Below are positions 26,648 through 36,900 of a DNA stretch of 64,000 nucleotides, piece by piece. Both the position numbers and the translations under genes were made by a program. A model generated the notes under the pieces. The model made no database searches. It saw nothing but the letters and a program-made list of their open reading frames with translations, and was not told the DNA's origin. The DNA is from Centropus unirufus (lineage: Eukaryota; Chordata; Aves; Cuculiformes; Centropidae). The stretch spans positions 1 through 64,000 of the forward strand of contig VYZI01000118.1 in NCBI GenBank assembly GCA_013397695.1, given 5' to 3'. How positions within the stretch are numbered: position 1 is the stretch's first letter; every line of letters starts with the position of its first letter.

Positions 26648-27045
26648 TCATAGGATTCTAGAATGGTTTGGGTTGGAAGGGATCTTAAATCCCATCCAGT
26701 TCCACACCCCTTGCCATGGGCAGGGACACTTCCCACCGGATCAGGGAGCTCCAAGCCCCATCCAGCCTGGCTTTCAACACCTCCAGGGATGGGGCAGCCC
26801 CCACTGCTCTGGGCAACCTGGGCCAGGGCCTCCCCACCCTCACAGCAAAACATTTCTTCAGATCTGATCCAAATCTCCCCTCTTTCAGCTGAAAACCCTT
26901 CCCCCTTATCCTATCCCTGCACTCCCAGATCCAGAGCCCCTCCCCTGCTTTCCTGGAGCCCCTTTCAGCACTGGAAGCTGCTCTAAGGTCTCCTTTCAGC
27001 CTTCGCTTCTCCAGGCTGTGCAGCCCCAACTCTCTCACATCCTTG
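26648..27045 (-). mobile_element. CR1 LINE, 5'-truncated copy
   Basis: Minus-strand CR1, about 400 bp. The plus strand starts 'tcataggattctagaatgg' and carries the whole 3' region through 'cagcaaaacatttcttcaga', 'ctatccctgcactcccagatcc', 'ctttcagcactggaagctgctctaaggtctcc' (26964-26995) and 'ccccaactctctcaca'. The 3' terminus is intact. The frames of 107-117 codons over this copy are spurious translations of the repeat. Confidence 0.95.
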
Positions 27046-27487
27046 GCCAGTCTCCAGGGACATTCCTGCTAGCTGTTTGGAGTTCAGCCTCCGTTCGTCG
27101 TGGCTTCAGCATAACCTGCTGCAAAACGATGAGGGTGTACCTCATGTTCTTTGATTTTTCCCTTCTGAGGTGCTTGGAAGATACTGGTATGTTAGAAGTT
27201 GAAAAAGCGAGTATAATAGAGGAGACTTGAATGTTCCAGCCCTTCACAGTGTGGTGCCGGAACAAAACGCAGGAATTTGGCGAGTGCGTTGGGAAGGGGC
27301 TGGCTGTGTTAATGTTTGATCGGCATTGAGAAGGTGTGTTACCACTCCCAGATAACTTGCTTTGTCATCACCGGAACCGTAGTCGTCTGCCAACAGAAGG
27401 AAGTGGCACCAAAATGTCAGGGGTATGGAGAACTCTTAAAATACAGAAATAGTAGTAGGTATTAGATGAAGATGTTTTTAGTAAAAT
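27046..27487. other. Spacer between two CR1 copies
   Basis: About 440 bases with no repeat or gene that I can recognise. The 70- and 76-codon opposing frames here have no recognisable content. Confidence 0.45.
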
Positions 27488-27783
27488 GAATCGCAGAATC
27501 ACCAGGTTGGAAGAGGCTTCTGAGATTGAGTCCAGCCATTCCTGTCGAGCACTAAACCAGATCCCCAAGGACTTCATCTCCCCATCTTTTAAATGCATCC
27601 AGGGATGGGGATTCCACCACTTCCCTGGGCAGCTGTTCCAGCACCTGATGACCCTTTCACTGAAAATGTTCTTCCAAATCTCCAAGTTGAACCCCCCCCA
27701 GGCAAAGCTTGAGGCCATTTCCCCTTGTCCTGTCGCTTGGGAGAAGAGCCCAGCATCCACCTCTCCACACCCTCCTTTCATTA
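27488..27783 (-). mobile_element. CR1 LINE, distinct subfamily
   Basis: Minus-strand CR1 of another subfamily from the copy at 26648. It opens 'gaatcgcagaatcaccaggttggaa', then 'gattgagtccagccattcctgt', 'tttaaatgcatccagggatggggattccaccacttccctgggcagc' (27588-27633), 'tgaaaatgttcttccaaatctcc' and 'cccttgtcctgtcgcttgggagaagag'. The 3' end is intact. Lying 440 bp from a different subfamily in the same orientation, it is an independent insertion. Confidence 0.9.
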
Positions 27784-27947
27784 AATGTCCACATTAACGC
27801 TTCAAATTCTACAGCATTGATGTAACTTGGATTTTCTTGAAATCAGTGGTAAAAGGTAGCAGAACTGGGCCAGAGCAGAGTGCTTTGAGAGTCCCACTTG
27901 TGCCAAAATTTCAAGTATTTTCTAATAACAACTGTTTTCCAATTCTC

Positions 27948-27968
27948 TTTTTTTTTTTTTTTTTTTTT
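27948..27968. repeat. Poly-T homopolymer, 21 bases
   Basis: Uninterrupted run of 21 T, the longest homopolymer I noticed. Adjacent sequence shows no retroposed gene on the minus strand. Confidence 0.9.
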
Positions 27969-28083
27969 GTGGCCAATCATGATTTTTCTATCCCCTGTCT
28001 GGCAGAAGGCACAGCGTGGCTAGCATCCCAGATCTGCCAGCCTTAGGGGCAAAAGAAGAAGAAATCTAGCTAACAATGAAATA

Positions 28084-28099
28084 ACACATATATATGTGT
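28084..28099. repeat. Perfect 16-bp palindrome, AC/AT/GT simple repeat
   Basis: acacatatatatgtgt equals its own reverse complement and is followed by more TATA. It is a small alternating purine-pyrimidine microsatellite. Confidence 0.9.
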
Positions 28100-28463
28100 A
28101 TATAGGGAAGCAGCAATCTTTTTCACTGGGAGCTATTAAAAATAAACTTTTATACAAAGGTCTGGAACAGACGCTGTGAGAATATCGGAAGTAATTTAAA
28201 GAAACGTGTTTTACATTTCCGTATTCTCTTCCAAAGTGTTTCTGTGAGAACCTCTTTGATCTCTCTGTGTTTGTTTGTGTCTGTTTGCGGAATGGAGATA
28301 AGGCTGACGCGTTTTACAACCAGTCATCTCCAGGTACAGACGGGAGTGGGACTTGCCAATGTCTTGTAGAACCCTACTGCGTTGTTAAGATTTTGATAGG
28401 CAAGGTAGTGGCAACAGGAGCCCATATAACATAGAACTAAAACTAGCAGAGCCAAAAAATAGC

Positions 28464-28484
28464 TTTTTTTTTTTTTAAAAAAAA
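28464..28484. repeat. T13A8 homopolymer junction
   Basis: Thirteen T followed directly by eight A. Simple sequence only. Confidence 0.9.
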
Positions 28485-29360
28485 TACCCAGAAAGGACTC
28501 CTACAATGATTAAATTCACCAGCATTGTCAAAGACCCAGTCATGCTCATGACCTTGTTCTGTCTGTGTTGAACTGACTTTGGAGCTTCAGTTAAGATAGC
28601 AGAAATGATTGGTCGTAAAATGAAATTAGTAATAGTGATGGAATGTCATGATTGTGTCAAGAACGGTGCTGTTAACCAATGATACAAAGCTAACGCAGGG
28701 CATTATTTATGTGTTTATTCGAATTCAGTAAAAAAAAAATTTCCTGAAGAGAGTGTCAAAATTTAAAAGTTAAAAATGTATTTAAAACTTATTACTATGT
28801 TTCATAAAAAACTCTTATTTTTAACAAATAATGTCTTTCAAAATTTTTCTTTAAAAATATTTCTCTAGCATAAAATGAGATCTTTCAGAGAATTTTGTTT
28901 TCTGCATTACAAACTACAAGAAAAGTTGCTGATATATTTAGTTTTAGACTTAATGTATTTCTCTTTCACTTGCTACTACTCGGAGCCTTCCTGGGAAACC
29001 TGTTTTTCATTTGCATTTTTATTGCTACATGAGGAAAAAGCTCATATTGCAAATATCATTGTGCTTATATTTTACTGCAGGCTGACAAGGATGTTATTCT
29101 GCTTCCTTCCCTTCTATCTCCACTTTCTGATTGGGCCTGTGTGGTTTTGAAGGCTTTATCTTCAATTAGCTTCCAATTAATAAGCAAGCAATTATTTTCA
29201 AAGCCTCTGTTGCTACAAGAATAGCAGTTCAGTTTATGCCCATTACATTATTTTTTCTTATGAAAGAATTAGGTTCCTGCCGCTGCTCAGATGTTGCTGA
29301 GGAGCAGCAGGTGATGTTTCTCCATAGGGTTTTATGAGCTATGACCCCCATGTTAAATGA

Positions 29361-29849
29361 AGTGTGACCGGCAGGTTGAGGGAGGGGATTCTACTCCTTT
29401 TCTCTCATGAGACCTCACCCGGTTTGCTTCTGGAGACCTCAGCACGGGAAGGACGTGGATCTGTTGGAAGGAGTCCAGAGGAGGCAAGGAATTTGACCCA
29501 AGGGCTGGAGCACCTTCCATGTGGGGACACGCTGAGAGAGCTGGTCGTCTTCAGTCTGGAGAAGAAAAAACTTTGGAGAGACCTTAGACCACCTTCCAGT
29601 ACTTCCAGGGCTCTAGGAAAGCTGTGGAGGAACCCTTGATCAGGGAGCACAGGTTTAGGATGAGTGGGAATGCTTTTAAGCTGCAAGGGGGGAGATTGAG
29701 ATGAGGTATCAAGGAGAAATGTGTTCCTGTGGTGTTGGGAGGCGCTGGCACAGGTTGCCATGAGAAGTTGTGGCTGTTCTACCCCTGGAGTCATTCAAGG
29801 CCAGGTGGGATGAGGCTTTGGGCAGCCTGTTCCAGTGGGAAGTGTCCCT
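29361..29849 (+). mobile_element. CR1 LINE lacking its 3' terminus
   Basis: Sense CR1 of about 490 bp. It begins in the upstream block 'gaccggcaggttgagggagggg' and runs through 'tgagacctcaccc', 'agtccagaggaggcaa', 'agctggtcgtcttcagtctggagaag', 'cttgatcagggagcacagg', 'ggagaaatgtgttcctgtg' and 'gttccagtgggaagtgtccctc'. It stops before the 'ccatggcagggggttggaa ... ccttccaaccc' terminal portion. Since CR1 inserts starting from its 3' end, the missing terminus implies a later deletion. The two antiparallel frames here are spurious. Confidence 0.92.
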
Positions 29850-30536
29850 CTGTTATTTTCTTGGATACTAAACAGGTCAGTAATATGTTAACTCATGAAG
29901 TCAGTCTTCCACTCTCAGCCAACACTTCTCAAGTTCTGTAAACACAAAGAGTTTTTTAAGCTCGCCTAAACTCAGAAGACCAGTAAATTCTCCTACCAGT
30001 TATACAGCCCCAGGTGAGGAAAAGATGCTGGAAGTAACCACAGTTCAAGTTATTATATTCCACCAAAACCTACCTCCAGAGTTCTCAATCCAGTCTTTAT
30101 GTGTAGAAAGCCAAAAAGAACTCCAGATTGTTGGATTTTTTGAATCAATGGAAAAAGGACCTTTATGTACAAAACTCCCTACTCCATTCTATCCTGACCT
30201 GCCCCGAATTTTCTTCCATCCCATTTGTTACTCCATCCTATTTCTTCCCTTTTCTTCATCATCCCCTTTCCCTTCCAGAAATTCGCCTGTGGTAGGGCTA
30301 CGTCAGCAGCTGAGCTTTTCAATCTATTCCCTTCCTCCCTCTCATCTTCCTGAGAGCAACACAAGCCTCTAAGATAGAACCCATACTGGTAGAGCTCCTG
30401 CCACTCAAACCTCTTCTATGACCTGTATGGCCAAAGAAAGAGAGAAGGTGTGAAAGTGAGCATAAAGAAATTTCACATATGCCTTTGCTAGATATTTTAT
30501 AGTACACAATAGATAATAAAACCCATTGCAGAAGCC
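29850..30536. other. Spacer with pyrimidine-rich tract
   Basis: About 690 bases. 30175-30290 is strongly pyrimidine-rich on the plus strand and ends in an acceptor-like 'cccttccag' at about 30271-30279. A 115-codon plus frame (30025-30372) crosses it and has no recognisable domain. I do not call a gene. Confidence 0.4.
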
Positions 30537-30739
30537 TTACAGAAAGAAAAATTATTCTGGAAAAATGACTATAGTAACCTATGCACCCAAACATAAATGA
30601 GATGCTGTATTTAAAAGAAAACTAATTTAAAATGAGGCATTTGACTGGAGATCTCACAACTTTACATTCACACGGGCACACAAGTTGTGCGGAAGACAGA
30701 GGAATGACCTACAAGGTGAAACGATTATTTTTTCAGTTT
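30537..30739 (+). repeat. Left arm of a 200-bp inverted repeat
   Basis: The 203 bases match the reverse complement of 33731-33925 nearly end to end. By eye there are about 12 substitutions and about 8 nt of indel (near 30660), or about 94% identity. The match runs from 'ttacagaaagaaaaattatt' to 'ttttttcagttt'. The sequence is not CR1 and I do not recognise the family. It may be two copies of an undetermined interspersed element or a local inverted duplication. No coding content is evident. Confidence 0.92.
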
Positions 30740-30976
30740 GATTATAGTGTTCATCCGGCATATAAAAATAGGTCAGCCTTTGCCACCTGGGTATGTCAAC
30801 CAACGAGCCAGAAAAAAGTGAAAGTCAGTCTGATCTGATAGCCTTTAGAAATTTTTGTGTTACATAAAATAGCTACAGCAGGAGATAAATGCAGGAGAGA
30901 CTGCAGCACCTACACTGATAGGGACTGAGTGCAGCTTGCTGAGAACCCAGGAGTTCTTCCGACCTGGTTTTAAAAC
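30740..30976. other. Short spacer
   Basis: About 240 bases between the repeat arm and the next CR1, with no recognisable feature. Confidence 0.4.
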
Positions 30977-31170
30977 AATCCCAGAATGGTTTGGGTTGGA
31001 AGAGTCCTCGAAGCCCACCCAGTTCCAGCCCATGGGCAGCGACACCTCCCACTGGATCAGGTTGCTCCAAGCCCCATCCAACCTGACCTTGAACACCTCC
31101 AGGGATGGGGCAGCCTCTACTGCTCTGGGCAACCTGGGCTGGTGCCTCACCAGCCCTCACAGTAAAAAAG
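30977..31170 (-). mobile_element. CR1 LINE, 5'-truncated copy
   Basis: Minus-strand CR1 starting 'aatcccagaatggtttgggttgg', with 'agtcctcgaagcccacccag', 'cccatgggcagcgacacctcc', 'actggatcagg', 'ccttgaacacctccagggatgggg' and 'gggcaacctgggctggtgcctcac'. A few bases are missing in the 'ccaccccctgccatggg' segment. It lies between the two arms of the inverted repeat. Confidence 0.95.
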
Positions 31171-33606
31171 TTTTGCTTTTTGTCTGTTTTTGTGTTTAGC
31201 AAGCATAGCAACTCACTGAAATGTTCAGTTCCTTGCCAGTACTTATTCTTTTGTTATCTTGACTGATAAAAACTATTTTCCAAAACTTTATTATTGATTA
31301 AGCTGTCATTCCTCTCCCAGGTAATTCCACTGAATTTAACTGGAACAGGAAACCCAATCCCAAAATGTTGGACTGTACAGAAAAGGCTACCTGTATATAA
31401 GACACTGAGCAATTACTGTTTCCGTAAAAGAAAATCTGTGGCCTATATAATATCTTTCCCAAGTTTGTCTCAAATTTAGAATGTAGTTGGTTCCATTAAG
31501 TTTAGGTGTCAGATTTTTTATTTCTGTTTTATTACATAGCATGCGCTGAGCCCCTTCAGGAAGAGGTGTAATTTTGTCCCCCTTTGGGAAATTATGGATG
31601 TTGATTGTATCAGTCCTTACTGCTGGCTTTTCTTTTTCTTCTGTAAGTAATCTGTTTTTCTTTCCCGTGTAGTCAGTTCACAGTAGTTGGGCCCTTTCCC
31701 TGTCCCCTTGTATTAATACATCTCTTAAAACCTGTAATAGGCTTTTCAGACTGGCTTCTTCTGGCTTAGAGACAAAGTATATCAGACAAACTATTTTTCT
31801 TTTGCTGCTCCTTGAGAATGCTGCTTATTTCCAGTCGGAATAGCTGTAAAAGGATTCCTGACAAGTTGGTTTATCATGCACTATTTCATCCTTTACTTTG
31901 AGAGAACGACTTCAAGATTCAAGCCTCTCCACAGGGTATTTCACACGTCCAGATGAATGATGTGGACTGTTAGGCTGCATAACCTTCATGCTGCTCAGAG
32001 ATGCAAATTCTACTGTGAATTTTTCCTTATTTATTTGATCTCGGTTATTTTTCACTAGTAGCTTGAAGACTGAAACTTGCAGGAACTGCTTATTTTATTT
32101 TTTTTTTCCCTTGGCACCCTGTGATTTCCAAACTGAGTGGACATGAGAGAGCAGGGGTTTTGATGGCCCTTTTTTTTTTTCCTGTGTTGTGCTTGTATTC
32201 CTTTTCGTGATAAAACAAGGCATGGTTAAGGTGCTGTTTTGGAATGTGAAGGAACCAGGATAAGAGGCCTAATTCTGATTTAAAGTGTGAAAATCTTTCC
32301 CTGTTTTGTTGAAGGAGGGATTTTTCCCTGGCATGCCCTATAATCAGACAGGAGCGGATGACATATTTCACCCAATAATTAAATAAACCCCAAAATGTGA
32401 AATAATAGAGTTATTAGGTCACTGGTAAGTACCAAATTCTCCCCGAAACAGTTTGGTAATGTGTTTTCCAAGCTTTGTAGCTGCCCTTGGAGATCATGAT
32501 TAGACCTGGTGTGTGCACCAGCAGCTGATGGTGTATTTCTGCTGCCAGCAGAGCTTTTGCTGGCTCTAGGAAGAGTGGCATAAAAAGTATTTCCCACTCC
32601 AGACCTCGGAGCAGAAAGGAGTGCAAGGAATAGCATGTCTGGTGTTTTGATAGGCATAGACCTTGTCGGAGGATGTATGAAATTATTTAGCAAAACAGGA
32701 GAAATAAACAGGGAGAGAGGTTGTAAATGGTGTTATTATCCCAAGTTATCCAGGAAAAAGTTAAATGGTGAAAGTTTTTTGGTTGCTGCTGTTTGTTTTA
32801 ACTGTCTTAAAATAACTTGTTATTTGCTCTGTGGCTGAGAATAGATGCCAATTAGGAGCTGTCTGCGAGCTCTGCAGACAGTGGTCGTGGACAGTCGATT
32901 ACATCATAAGCCTGCTCCAGCAATAAATAGAATTGTCTCGTTTTTATGGCACCATGGCATGGATGTCTTGATATTGAGTTGCTGCCTCCTTATTCTCCCC
33001 TCTTTTTCTGTATCTGCGTTGATGCAGATCAGGGATGATGCAGCAGGTGAGATACTGCCTGAGGACTTCGCTTTATCCAGCATAGCCCGTGGTTAAAGAA
33101 GCTGGAAAGAAAATCAAGGTCATTTTTAGCTCATATCAAATTTTGAGGCTTCACGACCTGCATGTGCAGTAGAAAAAGGCAGAGTTGCTCTGGTTTTGGT
33201 CCCACAGTTTGTGTGTGGAAATAGCCCCACAAGGGAAAAGAGACCAAAAGTATTTACTTACATTCTAGCTTTGTTTTCCTGTTTATTTTCTTTGTGGTTG
33301 CAGGCTTTTGGGAAAATAGCTCAGTTATTGCCCCATATTAAGTCCACATAGAATTTAGAACTGAATTACAATTTACAACCTGGCTTTGGGAAGGTGGTCA
33401 TGGATGTGATGCTTTCCAGTGTTGATACCGAATATTGCACACAGAGACCTTTGTACTTGAAATTTGAACTTGGGGCGGTTGGTTGCAAAAAGCAGGAGTT
33501 GTGTTTCCTGCTTGGAGTTGGTGATTTCATTTATTTATTGGCACAAACTACACAATCATTGCACCATAAACCAAACTCACAGGCTGGCCTCTGGATTTAG
33601 TTGGCT
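31171..33606. other. Gene-free stretch inside the inverted-repeat loop
   Basis: 2.4 kb of AT-rich DNA with T runs at 32097-32108 and 32168-32180. A perfect hairpin lies at 32859-32881. The 32850-33060 segment is non-repetitive, with a 'gattacatcataa' word and balanced composition, and could be constrained non-coding DNA. No gene is supported. Confidence 0.4.
32859..32881. other. Perfect 8-bp stem hairpin
   Basis: ctgtctgc (32859-32866) pairs perfectly with gcagacag (32874-32881) around a 7-base loop gagctct. Small perfect hairpins arise by chance, and I assign no function. Confidence 0.6.
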
Positions 33607-33730
33607 CCTTATCAGGGGGCACAGGGATAGGATGAAGAGGAACTCAAGAAGAGTGTAGACGTGGCACAGCAGTGTCAGGCTGATGGTTGGACTTGGTCTT
33701 GGAGGTCTCTTCAACCTTGGTGATTGTATG
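33607..33730 (+). mobile_element. CR1 LINE tail with internal deletion
   Basis: Sense CR1 fragment. It starts 'ccttatcagggggcacagggataggatgaagagg' (33607-33640), jumps over most of the 3' region, then resumes with 'gatggttggacttggtcttggaggtctcttcaacct' (33682-33717) and ends 'tggtgattgtatg'. The right arm of the inverted repeat begins immediately after its 3' end. Internally deleted and non-coding. Confidence 0.85.
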
Positions 33731-33925
33731 AAACTGAAAAAAGAATCATTTCACCTTGTAGGTCATTCCTCTGTCTTCCGCACAACTCGTGTGCCTGTGT
33801 GAAGTTGACATCTCCAGTCAAATACCTGATGTTAAATTAGTTTTCTTTTAAATACAGCATCTCATCTATGTTTGCGTGCGTAGGTTACTGTAGTCATTTT
33901 TCCAGAATAATTTTTCTTTCTGTAA
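33731..33925 (-). repeat. Right arm of a 200-bp inverted repeat
   Basis: This is the reverse complement of 30537-30739, with about 12 substitutions and one indel region where it is about 8 nt shorter. One edge coincides with the 3' end of the CR1 fragment at 33607-33730; the other ends cleanly near 'ctgtaa'. The arms are separated by 2,991 bases. A transcript crossing both could in principle fold into a long duplex. Confidence 0.92.
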
Positions 33926-36900
33926 TTCTAAGATCATAGCCAGGTGATGGCTTTGGCATTTGGGGGAGGGTTGAGGTGGGTCATGGCAGAGGGTAATTTG
34001 TCCCAGTTTTGAGGAGGGCAAGCAGAATTTGTGAACAAACATTTTCTCCTTGGAGGAGGCGATTATTTCTTTTTTTAAAAAATAAGTGTAGCAGAACTGG
34101 CTTTATTTGTCCTAAATTTGGTTTGTTAAACACTTCTATGTGGATATGTACCAGCCCCCTGATAGCTTTTAGTATGGGTAAACGGTGACTTTGCGCTACA
34201 TGAAGGCACATAGCCATGGCTTAGTTAATCCTGAATTTTGTGAGAACCCTGGGAAGCTTGGCTGCGCTCCTATTCATGTGAAACTGGTGTTTTGACAAGA
34301 TCTACAAGGTAGGATTCCCCTCTGTTAGGTCACATCTGTAACACAAATGCTGTAGCCGTCCAGGATGTTGGGATGCTTTACTGGCCCGCAGTCCTGCAGC
34401 AGATGCAGGTGTCCTGCGCGGCTGCTGTGCCCTGGCTGCCAGCTGCGGGGCTGCAGCACGGGGGGCTTCCCTGGCACATCACAGCAGGGACCCTGCTTTT
34501 CCGCATCCCTCATCAGTGTTCCTCCGTGGCCACAGCTCTGTAATACAAATTTTTCCTGTTGTTTTAGCGATGTGTCCTAGGCCTTTTTTTTTACACTGAA
34601 ATGATGTACTTTGGGTTTTTTGCCTGTTTTTCCCCTGTGCAGTCACTATGTGAACCCACTGCTTTCCACAACTCGGTACCGTGGCTGTATTTGTCTTGAT
34701 TTCTACTAAAGATACCTCATATTTCTAGCTATGCTAGCATTGCTAGACTAATGTTTCTGACTTTCTTTGGCAATGTAGGGAGTTAATCCTGAAAAGGAAG
34801 CAGGACAGGACATGTGCGACAACGGTGCCGGCCAATAAACCGATAAACTTGGTTTCTCCAGCATAAAAGGGAATTAATTTTAAACTTCTGGGGGATACTC
34901 AAGTTTATAAACAGAGATAGAACCACATGCTATTGGTATTGAGCATGGTCAGGAGTTTCTGCTTCCATATTATTGGATGGCTACTTAAGAAATGTTGAAT
35001 GTTGGGTGAAATATTTAGTTCCACCACATTTAGAAAATGAAATTTCTGACTTTTGCTTATAGTGATTTCCATCTTCCACAAAGGCACCACCTACAGAAAT
35101 AGCTATGTGGGAGAAACCCTCAAGGTTTACCAGTTCTGGAGCAAGATTCGGGTCATGCTGTGCCCTTGATGTCTGCACAGGGCTTGCCCATGAGCGAGAG
35201 CTGCCTTGCAGACCAAGGCAGGGGAGAAATGGCTTAATATGTTGGTTTTAAAGCAAGTGCTGCAGTGCCAGCAACGCATGAGGAGTTTTGTGTGCGGTGA
35301 ATACAGAATTGAATACGGAATGCATCTTCAGACTGAGGAGGCAGGCGCATAATCCAAACGTCTGTGGCAAACCGGCGTGGAGCCGCTGCGGAAGCTCCAG
35401 GAGCTGGGTTCTCTGCAGCCAATGCCTTTCCCTGCCTGCAGAGTGACTGAAGATGAGAATGGATAGATCTCCGCTGGCACCATCTGTGATTCCCAGCCAT
35501 TTCATGGCACGCTCCTTGCAATGTGGGAGTAGACTCAAGCTGGCGGTTTTCTCTCTAAAAAGGGGCTGCAGTCTGGGGGCTAATGCAGGACTTTGAGTCA
35601 ATTCAGTTGGATAACAACAAATGGCATCCATAATTGCGAGTTGTACCAGAGGAGAGCGGCTTCTGCCTTGTTTTCTGACTACATTCTATTAGATTGTGCA
35701 TCTTGAATGTTTTTAGTTGTCTGGAACAGAAGAAACTAATTGCAGAATTTCATTAGTTTAGAATAAGGCCTTTTATTTATTTATTTTTGTCTGAATATAT
35801 CCCTCTGCATTTAACCCACTCTCTTCCTGTATACTTTCTATTCCAGTTGGTCAATGTTTAGTGCTCTTGACAGACATTTTTAGGTGAGTTGCTCTTTGAA
35901 GTGTCCTAGAATGCTGTACCAGTGGTGGCCAGCCTGAGCCTCTGGTGTCATTTTACCATCTTTACTTTCCAGTGGTCCCCAAAATACCTGAGCAGCAGAC
36001 AGGTGATTCACTGCTAGTATGTTCTGCTTTATCTGGACTTATTCAGAGCCTGCATGTAGCTCATTAATATCTGTAAGTTTATTACCTAAACCACTTGATT
36101 GAAACTATTCCAGTTTTTTGATATATGACTTCATAGCACCACATCTGGACAATAAGTGTTCTGTTCAACCTGCTGGCAAGCAGATAATTTTAAGCTACCC
36201 ATGAAATCAGCTAAGGACTTGGAGTTTCTGAGGGATGAGTGACGTACAAGGGGGGTCTTTCGATATGTGGAAGAGAATACTTTATATTTCAGTGCTTGAT
36301 AACAGACATCAGAACCTGCCAAGTAATACTTTCAGAGCTGGTATTGACAATTTCAGAGACTTTTTAGTGGCATATTCTTATAATGAATAAGAAAGGATTG
36401 AACTGATAAGCTAATAAACATTTTGATCGGTTAGTGCTGAATATTTAAGAATAATTTCCTTTTTACTCAACATCAGGTACGCTAGGACAAAAAAAAGTAT
36501 GATGAAGCTATCCAACCCACACTGAAGCTGGATGATTTTGAATAACGTATCTGGCAATGATAATGGTCTTAAATGTAGTGGGGGGCTGCTTCCCCTAGAT
36601 AGTAATTCAGACAGTTATTTTTGTCAGAGCTAGCTGAATGGCAATGTAATTTCCAGAGAAACTATTGTAATTCAGACGAGTCTGAGTGTATTGCAAAATT
36701 CAAGATGAAAAACGTGTATCTGTTTTTGACATAAGGTCAAATTAAAGATGACAAAGACAAGAGGAGAGATGAATGCTTCAGAAAACGTTAGATGTTATAG
36801 AAAATATAATGAGCTGAGATGGTTTTAGTTTTCCCACTTAACGTCAGCACTAACAGCTACATTAAAAGAAATATGTAGTGCATTTTCCTAAAAACTTTAA

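Larger units (their letters stand above)
27784..29360. other. Gene-free stretch with simple repeats
   Basis: 1.6 kb of AT-rich DNA holding a T21 run (27948-27968), a 16-bp palindrome (28084-28099) and a T13/A8 run (28464-28484). 29150-29270 has ATTA/AATTAA words of the kind seen in conserved non-coding DNA. No gene is supported. Confidence 0.45.

Noticed and set aside
26506..27038. Overlapping frames of 107-117 codons with RLPRAV / SLEVLKARLDGAW / WEVSLPMA-type peptides, also seen at 2913-3293, 30860-31211 and 44989-45342
   Set aside because: These are translations of the CR1 3' untranslated region, a known source of false gene calls in birds.
30175..30290. Pyrimidine tract ending in cttccag, considered as a splice acceptor
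   Set aside because: No convincing donor within a plausible exon length downstream. The tract may be simple C/T-rich sequence.
29860..30540. Possible solo LTR of an endogenous retrovirus (an aataaaa word near 30513 and a nearby repeat arm)
   Set aside because: No paired TG/CA ends, target duplication or primer-binding site can be shown, and no retroviral gene is recognised.
34365..34580. 71-codon plus frame with 11 cysteines
   Set aside because: The cysteines follow from TGC-rich sequence. There is no signal peptide or known cysteine spacing.
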